Below, piece after piece: positions 5,886 through 15,680 of a stretch of DNA of 64,000 nucleotides. Below the pieces are notes generated by a model that worked only from the letters and a program-made list of their open reading frames with translations, did no database searches and had not been told where the DNA came from. Where the stretch lies: assembly GCA_902588515.1 (NCBI GenBank), contig CACIPP010000004.1, positions 20,617-84,616 on the forward strand, read 5' to 3'. Source of the stretch: GCA-002704185 sp902588515 (GTDB taxonomy: Bacteria; Pseudomonadota; Alphaproteobacteria; Pelagibacterales; Pelagibacteraceae). Made by a program: the position numbers and the translations under genes. Positions within the stretch are counted from its first letter, which is position 1. Each line of letters begins with the position of its first letter.

Positions 5886-6833
5886 ATGGAATTAACAAAG
5901 CAACAAAAGCAAGAAATAGCTGACCAACAAAGTCAAAACAATCAAACTAAAAGAGTAACTTCGCCTGAATTAGAGAAGATTTTATATCAGGCGATTCCAA
6001 TTTTAGATCATGGTTTTATTCGAGTAGTAGATTATATGGGAGATGACACTTCTGTTGTTCAAGCAGCAAGAGTTTCGTACGGCAAAGGAACAAAAAAAGT
6101 TTCAACAGACGAGGGATTAATAAGATATTTAATGAGGCACTGGCATAGTACGCCGTTTGAAATGTGCGAAATTAAATACCACGTTAAGCTTCCTATATTT
6201 ATTGCAAGACAATGGATTAGACATCGAACAGCAAATGTAAATGAATATTCTGCGCGTTACTCTATTTTAGATAAGGAATTTTATATTCCAACCTCCGATC
6301 ATTTAGCTGCACAATCTAGTAACAATAGACAAGGAAGAGGAGAAGTTCTAAACGGCGAACAAGCAAAAGAGGTTTTAAACATACTTAAAGATGATGCTGA
6401 AAGAACTTATAAAAATTATGAAACAATGTTAAACGAAAAATTTGATGGTTCAGTTATTGATGAAAATAAAAACGGATTAGCTAGAGAATTAGCTAGAATG
6501 AACCTAACATTAAACTCATATACACAATGGTACTGGAAAACTGATTTGTTAAACTTAATGAATTTCTTATTTCTGAGAGCTGATAAACATGCACAATATG
6601 AAATAAGGGTTTATGCAGAAGCAATGTTGGATACTTTAAAAAAATGGGTACCAATTACTCACGCTGCTTTTCTCGATTATAGAATAGGAGCTGCGCATGT
6701 TTCTGCTAAAGGATTAAATGTTATCAAATCATTTATGAATGGAAAATCTTTAAATCATGAAACTTCTGGTCTAAGTAAAAGAGAGTGGAATGAGCTTATG
6801 GATGTATTAGGCAAGCAAGATTTGATTATTTAA
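5886..6833 (+). CDS. thyX: Flavin-dependent thymidylate synthase
   Basis: ThyX makes dTMP from dUMP with methylene-THF and reduced FAD. The signature RHR-x5-E-x-S-x-R is present: RHR at 112-114, Glu120, Ser122 and Arg124, in RQWIRHRTANVNEYSARYS. The upstream STPFEMCEI segment matches the family's HxxPFE region. At 315 residues it is in the longer alphaproteobacterial class, with an N-terminal glutamine-rich extension. The gene is transcribed away from ssrA and ends with an 8-base convergent overlap with mrp. Confidence 0.96.
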   Translation: MELTKQQKQEIADQQSQNNQTKRVTSPELEKILYQAIPILDHGFIRVVDYMGDDTSVVQAARVSYGKGTKKVSTDEGLIRYLMRHWHSTPFEMCEIKYHVKLPIFIARQWIRHRTANVNEYSARYSILDKEFYIPTSDHLAAQSSNNRQGRGEVLNGEQAKEVLNILKDDAERTYKNYETMLNEKFDGSVIDENKNGLARELARMNLTLNSYTQWYWKTDLLNLMNFLFLRADKHAQYEIRVYAEAMLDTLKKWVPITHAAFLDYRIGAAHVSAKGLNVIKSFMNGKSLNHETSGLSKREWNELMDVLGKQDLII

Positions 6834-7641
6834 TTTTTAAAGCTATATTTTTAATTTCATTAGTAATGATATCTTCATTCATAGAATGCATTAAGGGCAC
6901 CTCATTATCAGAAGATTCACTTATTGACTCATGTATAGGTATTTGGCCAAGAAGTTTTATATTTTGATTTTTTGCAATCATTTCTCCACCACCCTTACTA
7001 AAAATAAATTTTTTGCTATTATTCTTATCAATTAAATAAGACATATTTTCTATGACTCCAAGAATAGGGACATTGGTTTTTTTAAACATTTCAATACCTC
7101 TCATAGCATCATTTACAGATAATTTTTGAGGAGTTGTAACTATTATTGCACCGTCAATTTCAAGTTCTTGTGAGAATGTAATTAAAGCGTCACCTGTTCC
7201 TGGAGGCATATCGATAATTAGATAATCTAAACTCGACCAATTAACATTATTTACAAAAGTTTTTATTGCACTAATAACCATCGGCCCCCTCCAGACCATT
7301 GGAGATTTCTCATCTACTAAAAACCCAATAGACATTAAATAAACATTAAATTTTATAATTGGATTTAATCTTTTTCCATCATCAGTAGTTGGTTTTTCTT
7401 TTACTCCAAACAATTGCGGTATTGATGGACCATAAATATCAGCATCCAATAGTCCAACGTTAAAATTTTTACCAAGCTCAACTGCAATATTAGCTGCTAT
7501 AGTAGATTTACCAACACCACCTTTCGCGCTTGAAATTGCGATTATTTTTTTTACGTTTGGAATCCTCTTTTTGACGAATTGGCTCTTTGGAGAAATTCTA
7601 TCCTTAAAATCCTTGTTTAAATTTGCTTTTTTCGCGTCCAT
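6826..7641 (-). CDS. mrp: Mrp/ApbC-family P-loop ATPase, lacking all cysteines
   Basis: This is a Mrp/NBP35-type iron-sulfur carrier ATPase of 271 residues. The deviant Walker A motif SAKGGVGKST is near residues 38-47; DADIYGPSIPQLFG and the DMPPGTGDALIT segment follow. The N-terminal MIP18/DUF59 domain of longer homologues is absent. The usual CxxC after the ENMS motif is missing too: this copy reads ENMSYLIDKNNSKKFIFSKGGG, and no cysteine occurs anywhere in the protein. Some alphaproteobacterial Mrp proteins also lack it. A canonical bridging Fe-S cluster is therefore unlikely, though the ATPase core is intact. The 3' end overlaps the convergent thyX. Confidence 0.93.
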   Translation of the reverse strand: MDAKKANLNKDFKDRISPKSQFVKKRIPNVKKIIAISSAKGGVGKSTIAANIAVELGKNFNVGLLDADIYGPSIPQLFGVKEKPTTDDGKRLNPIIKFNVYLMSIGFLVDEKSPMVWRGPMVISAIKTFVNNVNWSSLDYLIIDMPPGTGDALITFSQELEIDGAIIVTTPQKLSVNDAMRGIEMFKKTNVPILGVIENMSYLIDKNNSKKFIFSKGGGEMIAKNQNIKLLGQIPIHESISESSDNEVPLMHSMNEDIITNEIKNIALKIK

Positions 7642-7714
7642 TTAACCTTGTTTTTTACTTTAAAATACCCATCTATATATGTATTAGTAGCGCAGAATTT
7701 AAAAGAGATAAATA

Positions 7715-8824
7715 ATGATTAATAAAATATTTAAAATGGCCAATTCACCATGGGGAAATGGCGGTGAAGATACCCCACCAGGAAGTGGCGGTAGCGGATC
7801 AGGTGGAAGACGACCTCCAAATTTTGATGATTTAGCAGGACAGTTTCAAGAGCAGCTAAAAAAAATTTTCCCTAAAAATATGCCTGGTAGCGGAAGACCA
7901 ATATTTCTATTCATAATTATAGTTGCAGCACTTTGGTTAGGTAGCGGTTTTTACAGAGTACTACCCGACGAACAAGGTGTGGTTATGAGATTTGGAAAGT
8001 ATGTAAATCAAACCCAGCCAGGATTGCATTACCATATACCTTTTCCAATTGAGAGAGTCCTAACCCCAAAAGTAACAAGAGTAAATCGAATAGATGTTGG
8101 ATATAGGTCGGCTGCAGATACTGGTAGGGCAGCAAGCGTTAATGATGTTCCTGAGGAAAGTTTAATGCTAACCGGAGATGAAAACATAGTTGATATTGAT
8201 TATTCAGTTTTTTGGGTAATTAAAGATGCAGGTAAATTCTTATTTAATATTCAAGATCCAGAAGACACTGTAAAAAGTGTTGCTGAAACCGCAATGAGAG
8301 AAATTATTGCTAGAAATGATATTCAAGCAATTCTAACTGAGGGTAGAGCACAGATAGAGATTGATACACAAGCAATCATGCAAGAAATTTTAGATAACTA
8401 TGAGTCGGGAATACAAATTACACAAGTTCAAACTCAAAAAGCTGACCCGCCAGGCGAAGTTATAGATGCATTTAGAGACGTGCAAGCTGCAAAAGCAGAT
8501 AAAGAAAGACAACAAAACGAGGCTGAAGCTTATGCGAATGACGTGATACCAAGAGCACGAGGAGAAGCAGCTCAGATTGTTCAAAAGGCCGAAGGTTATA
8601 AAAAAGAGGTTGTTGCTCTTGCAGAGGGTGAGGCTTCAAGATTTGTTGCCGTATATAACGAATATAGAAAAGCTAGAACAGTTACTCAAGAGAGAATGTA
8701 TCTTGAGACTATGGAAAAAGTTTTAGCAGACATAAATAAAATTATTATTGATAAAAAATCAGGCGGAGGCGTAGTACCATATTTACCACTCCCTGAACTT
8801 AAAAAAATACAAAAGGAAGATTAA
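7715..8824 (+). CDS. hflK: FtsH protease modulator HflK
   Basis: HflK is an SPFH/band 7 inner-membrane protein that forms a large complex with HflC and regulates FtsH proteolysis. A glycine-rich N terminus (GNGGEDTPPGSGGSGSGG) precedes one transmembrane helix (around IFLFIIIVAALWLG). The band 7 domain follows, with EQGVVMRFGKY and PGLHYHIPFP. A GAGATAAATA sequence supports ATG 7715 over an internal ATG at 7736. It overlaps hflC by one base (TAATG). The order hflK-hflC-DUF2065-degP is conserved in proteobacteria. ftsH itself is at 40557 in this window. Confidence 0.96.
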   Translation: MINKIFKMANSPWGNGGEDTPPGSGGSGSGGRRPPNFDDLAGQFQEQLKKIFPKNMPGSGRPIFLFIIIVAALWLGSGFYRVLPDEQGVVMRFGKYVNQTQPGLHYHIPFPIERVLTPKVTRVNRIDVGYRSAADTGRAASVNDVPEESLMLTGDENIVDIDYSVFWVIKDAGKFLFNIQDPEDTVKSVAETAMREIIARNDIQAILTEGRAQIEIDTQAIMQEILDNYESGIQITQVQTQKADPPGEVIDAFRDVQAAKADKERQQNEAEAYANDVIPRARGEAAQIVQKAEGYKKEVVALAEGEASRFVAVYNEYRKARTVTQERMYLETMEKVLADINKIIIDKKSGGGVVPYLPLPELKKIQKED

Positions 8825-9735
8825 TGAAAGAAAAAACATTAAAATTTTTAGCACCTATTCTTTTAGTTTTAGGATTTTTGACTTACTTGACATTCTTTAC
8901 AGTGTCTGAAGTTCAACAAGCGATCGTTCTTCAGTTTGGTGATCCGAAAAGAGTAATTAAAAAAGCAGGTTTAAATTATAAAATCCCTGTAATTCAAAAC
9001 GTAGTATTTTTAGATACAAGAATTTTAAATTTAGACGCACCACCCGAAGAAGTTATTGCATCTGATCAAAAGAGATTAATAGTCGATGCATTTGCAAGAT
9101 TTAAAATAAAAGATCCATTAAAATTTTATATTTCCGTTGGAAATGAAAGAGTAGCACGATCAAGACTTTCAACTATCGTAAATGCTAGAATTAGAAGTGT
9201 TTTAGGTAAAGAGGAGTTGCAAACATTGGTCTCTAAAGATCGAGCAAGATTAATGGGACAAATTACAAGCGATGTGAATGATGAAGCAGCCAAACTTGGT
9301 ATTGAAATTATTGATGTTAGAATTAAAAGAGCCGATTTACCTCAAGCAAACAGTGAAGCTATCTACAGACGAATGCAGACAGAAAGGGAGAGAGAAGCAA
9401 AAGAATTTAGAGCAGAAGGTGCAGAAATTGCACAAACAGTTAGATCTACAGCTGACAAAGAGGTTGCTGTTATTATAGCAGAAGCAAAAAAAACTGCTGA
9501 AATTCTAAAAGGTGAAGGCGACAGTGAAAGAAACAAAATTTTTGCAGGTGCCTTCGGAAAAGATCCTGCTTTCTTTAGTTTCTATAGATCTATGCAATCA
9601 TATGAGAAAGCTCTAATTGGAAACGAAACATCTCTAATTTTATCACCGGATAGTGATTTCTTTAAGTTCTTTGGTAAGTCAGGTGCGAGAAAATTTAGGT
9701 CTAGATCTACTAAACCATCAACAAAAAAAAATTAA
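8824..9735 (+). CDS. hflC: FtsH protease modulator HflC
   Basis: HflC is the partner of HflK in the periplasm-facing complex around FtsH. It has an N-terminal signal-anchor helix (LAPILLVLGFLTYLTFFTV), the EVQQAIVLQFGDPKRV start of the band 7 domain, and a long Ala/Glu-rich helical region (REREAKEFRAEGAEIAQ). The length of 303 is slightly above the usual 290-300, with a basic Ser/Thr/Lys tail. Its start overlaps the stop of hflK. Confidence 0.96.
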   Translation: MKEKTLKFLAPILLVLGFLTYLTFFTVSEVQQAIVLQFGDPKRVIKKAGLNYKIPVIQNVVFLDTRILNLDAPPEEVIASDQKRLIVDAFARFKIKDPLKFYISVGNERVARSRLSTIVNARIRSVLGKEELQTLVSKDRARLMGQITSDVNDEAAKLGIEIIDVRIKRADLPQANSEAIYRRMQTEREREAKEFRAEGAEIAQTVRSTADKEVAVIIAEAKKTAEILKGEGDSERNKIFAGAFGKDPAFFSFYRSMQSYEKALIGNETSLILSPDSDFFKFFGKSGARKFRSRSTKPSTKKN

Positions 9736-9744
9736 ACTTAGTAT

Positions 9745-9930
9745 ATGAATGAGCTCATTATCGCTATTGGGCTTTTATTAATACTCGAGGGATTATTATA
9801 TGCAATTTTTCCTTCACAAATGAAAAATATGTTAAATCAAATTAAAGATCTTCCGATATCTAAATTAAGAGTCGGAGGCCTTGTTTTTGCTATAATAGGG
9901 TTTATTATCGTCTGGTTTTTAAAACAATGA
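9745..9930 (+). CDS. DUF2065 small inner-membrane protein
   Basis: The 61-residue protein has two hydrophobic helices (LIIAIGLLLILEGLLYAIFP and GGLVFAIIGFIIVWFL) around a short polar loop with PSQMKNMLNQI and LRVGG, the DUF2065 pattern. The family sits next to hflC in many proteobacteria, and its function is unknown. It lies 9 bases after hflC and overlaps degP by ATGA, so it is clearly part of this operon. Confidence 0.9.
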   Translation: MNELIIAIGLLLILEGLLYAIFPSQMKNMLNQIKDLPISKLRVGGLVFAIIGFIIVWFLKQ

Positions 9931-11342
9931 GAAAGAAAATTCAGGACATATTTTTTATTATTCTAATTACATCTTTTTGTAATCAATCATTAGCAGATAT
10001 TTCAAAGGGTTTTTCAGAATTGGCAAAAAAATCAATGCCTTCAGTTGTAAACATTTCGGCTACAAAGGTTGTTGAAACTAGAGGAGGAAATCCTTTCCCA
10101 TTCCAAGTTCCTCCAGGATCTCCATTCGAGGAATTTTTTAAGGATCAAAACAAAGGACAGAAACAAAGAAGAACAGTAGCACTTGGATCAGGATTTGTAA
10201 TAAAAAATAATGGTACGGTAATAACTAACAATCACGTTATACAAGGAGCAGAAGGTATATTTGTTCGCTTTACTGATGGTAAGGAATATGAAGCAAAATT
10301 AATAGGAACAGATCCAGTAAGTGATATTGCTGTTCTTAAAATTCAATCAAATGAAACTTTTAAAGCTTTAAAATTAGCCGACTCTTCAAAAGCTAAAGTA
10401 GGCGACTGGGTTGTTGCAATTGGAAATCCTTTCGGGCTTGGTGGTACCGTAACATCTGGAATTATTTCTGCAATTAACAGAGACATCAATATGGGAAGAT
10501 ACGATAATTTTATTCAAACCGATGCATCTATCAACCAAGGAAATTCGGGCGGCCCATTATTTAATATGAACGGAGATGTATTAGGAATTAATACTGCAAT
10601 TTTTTCAAACTCTGGTGGATCCGTTGGTATAGGATTTGCTATCCCTGCAAATTTTGCGAAAAATGTTATTAATCAATTAATACAATTTGGGGAAACAAAA
10701 CGTGGTTGGCTTGGTGTAAGGATTCAAGTTGTTTCAAAAGAGATTGCAGATGCAGTTTTTCTGAAGGAACCAATAGGCGCTCTTGTTACGGACGTAAATC
10801 CCAAAGGTCCAGCGTTTAAATCAGGAATTAAGCCTGGCGATATAATCATAGAGTTTAACGGAACAAAAATAAAAACCATGAGAGAATTGCCCAAAGTCGT
10901 GGGAGAAGCTCCTGTTGGAAAAGCTGCTACAGTAAAAATTTGGAGAGATAAAAAAGTTTTAACAAAAAACGTTGTTTTAGGAAGATTAGAGGACACAGCT
11001 GAATTCAAAAAGAGTATTAAGCCGAAAGAGAGTGAAGATAAATCACTTGCAGATCTTGGTGTAAGTGTAAGAAATATTAATAATAATGATGCAAAAAGCA
11101 GATCAAAATTACAAACAAAAAAAGGAGTGATCATTACAAACATTAATCCAAATGGGCCATTAGGCATGCTTCCGATTACTCCTGGAGATGCAGTCATTGC
11201 GGTACAAAACTCTAAGGTTCAAAATACAAAAGATTTTCAAGCGAAAATTTCAAAATTATTTAAATCTGGAAAAAAATCCATACTATTAACTATTGTGGAT
11301 TTGAATAATTCTACAAGATATATTGGTGTTAAAATAAAATAA
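9927..11342 (+). CDS. degP: Periplasmic Do/DegP-type serine protease
   Basis: HtrA-family proteases degrade or refold damaged envelope proteins. A signal peptide ends near residue 24 (SLADI). The trypsin-like domain shows TNNHVI (catalytic His), SDIAVLK (Asp) and QGNSGGPLFN (Ser). Two PDZ domains follow, starting near WLGVRIQVV and LGVSVRNI. At 471 residues it has the usual DegP length. Its place behind hflKC and DUF2065 groups membrane-protein quality-control functions in one operon, with miaA 7 bases downstream. Confidence 0.95.
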   Translation: MRKKIQDIFFIILITSFCNQSLADISKGFSELAKKSMPSVVNISATKVVETRGGNPFPFQVPPGSPFEEFFKDQNKGQKQRRTVALGSGFVIKNNGTVITNNHVIQGAEGIFVRFTDGKEYEAKLIGTDPVSDIAVLKIQSNETFKALKLADSSKAKVGDWVVAIGNPFGLGGTVTSGIISAINRDINMGRYDNFIQTDASINQGNSGGPLFNMNGDVLGINTAIFSNSGGSVGIGFAIPANFAKNVINQLIQFGETKRGWLGVRIQVVSKEIADAVFLKEPIGALVTDVNPKGPAFKSGIKPGDIIIEFNGTKIKTMRELPKVVGEAPVGKAATVKIWRDKKVLTKNVVLGRLEDTAEFKKSIKPKESEDKSLADLGVSVRNINNNDAKSRSKLQTKKGVIITNINPNGPLGMLPITPGDAVIAVQNSKVQNTKDFQAKISKLFKSGKKSILLTIVDLNNSTRYIGVKIK

Positions 11343-11349
11343 CTCCTTA

Positions 11350-12258
11350 ATGAAAAAAACAATTCTGTTATTTGGCCCAACTGCATCGGGAAAATCTAAA
11401 TTAGCGATCGATCTAGCCCAAAATTATAATGGTGAAATCGTGAATGCAGATAGCATGCAAGTCTATTCAGAAATTAAAATTCTTTCTGCAAGACCAGATG
11501 AAAAACATGTCAAACACCATTTATATGGATGCGCATCTGTTAATGATAAATTTTCTGTAGGAAAATGGTACACATTAGCAACTAATAAAATTAAAGAGAT
11601 AAATAAAAAAAATAAAGTTGCTATCGTTGTTGGTGGCACCGGACTTTATTTCAAAGTATTGATTGACGGATTGGTAGATATCCCAGAAATTCCAAAAATA
11701 GAAATGAATTTAAATCCATTAGGTAGGCATATGATGATCAACAGTTACTCGAGCAAATATCCAGGAATATTTGATCACTTGGATGATCTTAATGATACGC
11801 AAAGGCTTTACCGAGCGATTGCTGTATATGAACATACGGGCATGACTGTTTCTGAATGGCACACAAAAGAAAATAAAAAAAATTTTCAAACAAACGATTT
11901 TATTAAAGTTTGTTTAATACCTGAAAAAAAAGAAATTGAAAAAAGAATACAAAAGAGATTTGATAATATGCTGAATAGTGGAGCAGTAGAGGAAGCAAAG
12001 AACTTTTATAAATTAGAAATTTGGAAAAAATCACTTCACACCGCCAATTCAATAATAGGCCTTAGAGAAATACACCTTTATCTGAGTAAAAAAATTTCAC
12101 TGGATGAGCTAAAAAATGATGTTTTAGTCAGAACAAGACAATATGCAAAACGTCAATATACCTGGCAAAGAGGTCAAATGAAGGATTGGAAAGCTTTTGA
12201 TGATATAAATTATCTTGATTTACAAAAAAAAGTCAGCTCTTACATATCTAAAACTTGA
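11350..12258 (+). CDS. miaA: tRNA dimethylallyltransferase
   Basis: MiaA transfers dimethylallyl to A37 of tRNAs that read U-starting codons. The P-loop GPTASGKSKLA is at residues 9-19, the NADSMQVYSE segment follows, and GGTGLYFKVLIDGL is the conserved substrate-binding stretch. The C-terminal KRQYTWQRGQ matches the family's RQ.TW.R motif. Its dimethylallyl diphosphate would come from the isoprenoid pathway, whose dxs and ispA are at 51870-54656. It follows degP closely and precedes ilvB by 40 bases. Confidence 0.96.
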   Translation: MKKTILLFGPTASGKSKLAIDLAQNYNGEIVNADSMQVYSEIKILSARPDEKHVKHHLYGCASVNDKFSVGKWYTLATNKIKEINKKNKVAIVVGGTGLYFKVLIDGLVDIPEIPKIEMNLNPLGRHMMINSYSSKYPGIFDHLDDLNDTQRLYRAIAVYEHTGMTVSEWHTKENKKNFQTNDFIKVCLIPEKKEIEKRIQKRFDNMLNSGAVEEAKNFYKLEIWKKSLHTANSIIGLREIHLYLSKKISLDELKNDVLVRTRQYAKRQYTWQRGQMKDWKAFDDINYLDLQKKVSSYISKT

Positions 12259-12298
12259 CCCAATTCAAACATCGGTTAAATTCAATCTTAGGGAGAAA

Positions 12299-14059
12299 AT
12301 GACCAATCAATTAACTGGTGCAGAGATTGTTTTTAAAGCGCTCGAGGAGCATGGAGTCGAGTATATATTTGGTTATCCTGGTGGTGCAGTCTTGCCAATG
12401 TACGATCAGATATCAAAACAAAAAAAGATAAAACATATATTGGTAAGACATGAACAAGGTGCTGGTCATGCTGCCGAAGGTTATGCTAGATCTTCAGGTA
12501 AGCCAGGGATAATTCTTGTTACATCTGGACCAGGTGCAACGAACACAGTTACCGCGCTTACCGATGCTTATATGGATTCGGTTCCTTTAGTTTGTATAAC
12601 TGGACAGGTGCCAACACATTTAATTGGGACAGATGCATTTCAAGAATGTGATACAACAGGAATCACTAGGCCTTGTACAAAACACAATTGGTTAATTAAA
12701 GATGTAAACAAAATTGCTGAAACAGTTCACAAAGCATTTAATATTGCTACAACTGGAAGACCAGGTCCTGTTTTAATTGATATTCCAAAAGATATTCAGT
12801 TTCAAAAAGGAGTTTATAAATCTTCTAAAGAAATTGAAATTGATAATAAGAAAAAAATTATTAATTCTGATTTAACTAATATTGAAAAAGCTGTAGAGAT
12901 GATAGTTAAATCATCAAAACCAATTTTTTATACAGGTGGCGGAGTTATAAATTCTGGACCTGAAGCATCGAAAGCATTAAGAGAATTGGTCAAGCTATCT
13001 GGATTTCCAGTCACTTCAACCTTACAAGGTTTGGGCGCGATACCAGGAGATGATCATCAATTTTTAGGGATGCTTGGAATGCACGGCACATACGAAGCAA
13101 ATAATGCCATGCATGATTGCGATTTATTAATAAATATTGGAGCAAGATTTGATGATAGGATTACAGGAAGAGTTGATGCGTTTTCGCCAAATTCAAAAAA
13201 AATACATATTGATATTGATCCATCCTCAATAAACAAAATCGTCAAAACGGACTTATCAATTGTTGGAGATTCTTTAACGGTAATCTCTGAGATGATAACA
13301 ATACTAAAAACTAAATACTCAAACTTTAACAGCTCAAACAAAGAAAAAATTAGTGCCTGGTGGAGTCAAATTGAAACTTGGCGAAAAAAGAAGTCATTAT
13401 CGTACAAAAAAGATAAAAAATTAATTATGCCTCAACAAGCAGTAGAAAGGCTATACGAATTAACAAAAAAACAAGATACTTTTATTACAACTGAGGTTGG
13501 CCAGCACCAAATGTGGGCTGCTCAGTTTTATAAGTTTAAAGAGCCAAACAGATGGATGACGTCAGGTGGTTTAGGAACCATGGGTTATGGTTTGCCTGCA
13601 GCAATTGGTGTTCAATTAGCTCATCCAAAAAAATTAGTTGTGGATATAGCAGGGGAAGCTTCAATACTTATGAATATACAAGAACTATCGACTGCCGTGC
13701 AATATAGATTACCAATTAAAATTTTTATATTAAATAACCAATGGATGGGTATGGTTCGCCAATGGCAAGAATTACTTCATGAAAAAAATTATTCAGAAAG
13801 TTACACCGAAGCTTTACCTGATTTTGTTAAATTAGCGGAAGCATACGGAGCGGTTGGTATCAGAGCAACTAATCCAAATGAGTTAGATGGTAAAATTGAA
13901 GAGATGATGAAAATTAATAAGCCGGTAATTTTTGATTGTGTTGTAAAAAAAGATGAAAATTGTTTTCCAATGATACCATCCGGCAAACCTCATAACGAAA
14001 TGATACTCGGACCAGATGACGAGGAGGAAATTTCAGAAGAAGGAAAAGTTTTAGTTTAG
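12299..14059 (+). CDS. ilvB: Acetolactate synthase large subunit
   Basis: This is the TPP- and FAD-dependent enzyme for the first common step of valine, leucine and isoleucine synthesis. I start at ATG 12299, preceded by GGGAGA; the frame is open upstream, but the protein then begins MTNQLTGAEIVFKALEEHGV as in the family (586 residues). GYPGGAVLPMYD and the catalytic Glu in RHEQGAGHAAEGYAR are present. The C-terminal TPP motif runs from GEASILMNIQEL to NNQWMGMVRQWQ, with GEA in place of the usual GDG. It is followed after 2 bases by ilvH. Confidence 0.97.
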   Translation: MTNQLTGAEIVFKALEEHGVEYIFGYPGGAVLPMYDQISKQKKIKHILVRHEQGAGHAAEGYARSSGKPGIILVTSGPGATNTVTALTDAYMDSVPLVCITGQVPTHLIGTDAFQECDTTGITRPCTKHNWLIKDVNKIAETVHKAFNIATTGRPGPVLIDIPKDIQFQKGVYKSSKEIEIDNKKKIINSDLTNIEKAVEMIVKSSKPIFYTGGGVINSGPEASKALRELVKLSGFPVTSTLQGLGAIPGDDHQFLGMLGMHGTYEANNAMHDCDLLINIGARFDDRITGRVDAFSPNSKKIHIDIDPSSINKIVKTDLSIVGDSLTVISEMITILKTKYSNFNSSNKEKISAWWSQIETWRKKKSLSYKKDKKLIMPQQAVERLYELTKKQDTFITTEVGQHQMWAAQFYKFKEPNRWMTSGGLGTMGYGLPAAIGVQLAHPKKLVVDIAGEASILMNIQELSTAVQYRLPIKIFILNNQWMGMVRQWQELLHEKNYSESYTEALPDFVKLAEAYGAVGIRATNPNELDGKIEEMMKINKPVIFDCVVKKDENCFPMIPSGKPHNEMILGPDDEEEISEEGKVLV

Positions 14060-14061
14060 TT

Positions 14062-14622
14062 ATGCCAAAATCTGCCTATGAGATTGATCAGCAATCTGAG
14101 AGTATTGAAAGATATATCGTGGTTGCCTGGGTAGATAATGAGGCAGGCGTTCTTGCTAGAATCGCAGGTTTATTTTCTGGACGAGGATATAACATTGAGT
14201 CACTAGCGGTTGCCCAAGTTGACGATGAAAGAAATATATCAAGAATCACAATCGCAACAAATGGAACAAAACAAGTTGTAGATCAAATCAATGCGCAACT
14301 TTTAAAGTTAATTCCCGTTCACAAAGTTGCTACATATCCAATCGATGATACGTCTATATTTAGAGAGCTTGCTCTAATAAAATTCGTTGCAGAAAGTGAT
14401 ACTTTAAAAAAAGCTGAGCAATTATGCGTTGACTTAAATTCAATTATTTTAGATAAAACATCAAAATCTTTTATTGCTCAGTATCTTGGGACTAGGAGAG
14501 AGGTTGATAGTTTTATTAAAAAAATAAAACCCTTGGGTGCTATAAGCATTTCAAGGTCAGGTGCTTTAGCAATGAAAAAAGGACCTGAAACCGTAAAGGA
14601 TAACAAAGGTAAAGTACTATGA
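14062..14622 (+). CDS. ilvH: Acetolactate synthase regulatory small subunit
   Basis: The 186-residue subunit has an N-terminal ACT domain (VDNEAGVLARIAGLFSGRGYNIESLAV) that normally mediates valine feedback, then the ALS_ss_C domain (RELALIKF..). It binds and activates IlvB. Its last codons overlap ilvC by ATGA, which supports coupled expression of the three enzymes. Confidence 0.96.
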   Translation: MPKSAYEIDQQSESIERYIVVAWVDNEAGVLARIAGLFSGRGYNIESLAVAQVDDERNISRITIATNGTKQVVDQINAQLLKLIPVHKVATYPIDDTSIFRELALIKFVAESDTLKKAEQLCVDLNSIILDKTSKSFIAQYLGTRREVDSFIKKIKPLGAISISRSGALAMKKGPETVKDNKGKVL

Positions 14623-15638
14623 AAATGTATTATGAAAAAGATGCAAACACCAATTTAATAAAGTCTAAAAAAGTAGCTATTGTTGGATTTGGTAGTCAAG
14701 GCCACGCTCATGCACTAAATTTAAAGGATAGTGGTGTAAAAGAAATTGTTGTGGCCTTAAGGGAAAATTCTCCTAGTATAAAAAAAGCAGAGCAAGCAGG
14801 ATTGAAAGTTATGAATTTATCAGATGCTGCTGAATGGGCCGATGTTTTAATGATACTAGCGCCCGATGAATTACAATCTGCAATTTATAAGAATCATGTA
14901 GAACAAAGAATGAGACAAGGAACAAGTCTGGCATTTGCTCACGGATTAAATATTCATTTTGATTTAATTACCGCAAGAGATGATCTTGATGTCTTTATGG
15001 TAGCTCCTAAAGGTCCTGGACACTTAGTAAGAACTGAATACCAAAAAGGCGGCGGTGTGCCATGCTTAATGGCAGTGCACAAAGATAGTTCGGGTGCTGC
15101 AAAAGATTTAGCATTATCGTATGCTTCAGCAATTGGTGGAGGCAAATCAGGAATTATAGAAACTACTTTTAGAGACGAGTGTGAAACAGATTTATTTGGC
15201 GAACAGGTAGTTCTTTGTGGTGGATTGGTTGAATTAATAAAAAAAGGTTTTGAAACTTTAGTCGAGGCAGGATACCCACCTGAAATGGCTTACTTTGAAT
15301 GTTTGCATGAAGTTAAATTAATCGTTGATTTAATTTATGAAGGAGGAATTGCAAATATGAATTATTCAATTTCTAATACGGCTGAATACGGAGAATATGT
15401 ATCTGGTAAAAAAATAATTGATGATAAGACAAAAGAAAGAATGAAGGAAGTTCTTAAAAACATTCAGAGTGGAAAATTTGCTAAGGAATGGATGAAGGAG
15501 AATGAAGCTGGTCAGAAAAACTTTCTTAAAATGAGAAAAGAACTGTCGGAACATCAAATTGAGCAAGTAGGTGAAAAATTAAGAGCCCTGATGCCTTGGA
15601 TATCAAAAAACAAAATAATAGATAAGAATAAAAACTAG
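14619..15638 (+). CDS. ilvC: Ketol-acid reductoisomerase
   Basis: IlvC converts acetolactate or acetohydroxybutyrate with NADPH into dihydroxy acids. The Rossmann motif GFGSQGHAHALNLKDSG is near residues 24-40, VAPKGPGHLVRTEY is conserved, and DECETDLFGEQVVLCGG holds the metal-binding acids. At 339 residues it is the short class I form. The ATGA overlap with ilvH and a hairpin downstream suggest that it ends an ilvBHC unit. Confidence 0.97.
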   Translation: MKMYYEKDANTNLIKSKKVAIVGFGSQGHAHALNLKDSGVKEIVVALRENSPSIKKAEQAGLKVMNLSDAAEWADVLMILAPDELQSAIYKNHVEQRMRQGTSLAFAHGLNIHFDLITARDDLDVFMVAPKGPGHLVRTEYQKGGGVPCLMAVHKDSSGAAKDLALSYASAIGGGKSGIIETTFRDECETDLFGEQVVLCGGLVELIKKGFETLVEAGYPPEMAYFECLHEVKLIVDLIYEGGIANMNYSISNTAEYGEYVSGKKIIDDKTKERMKEVLKNIQSGKFAKEWMKENEAGQKNFLKMRKELSEHQIEQVGEKLRALMPWISKNKIIDKNKN

Positions 15639-15680
15639 GATTTTCAGGCTTTTTTGGTAACAGTGAGGTTGAGCGTATAA

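Noticed and set aside
10724..11197. Long minus-strand frame inside degP
   Set aside because: It is an antisense shadow of the DegP coding sequence with no plausible start context or family features.
12215..12298. Upstream extension of ilvB
   Set aside because: It overlaps miaA and lacks family similarity; ATG 12299 has a ribosome site and the standard N terminus.
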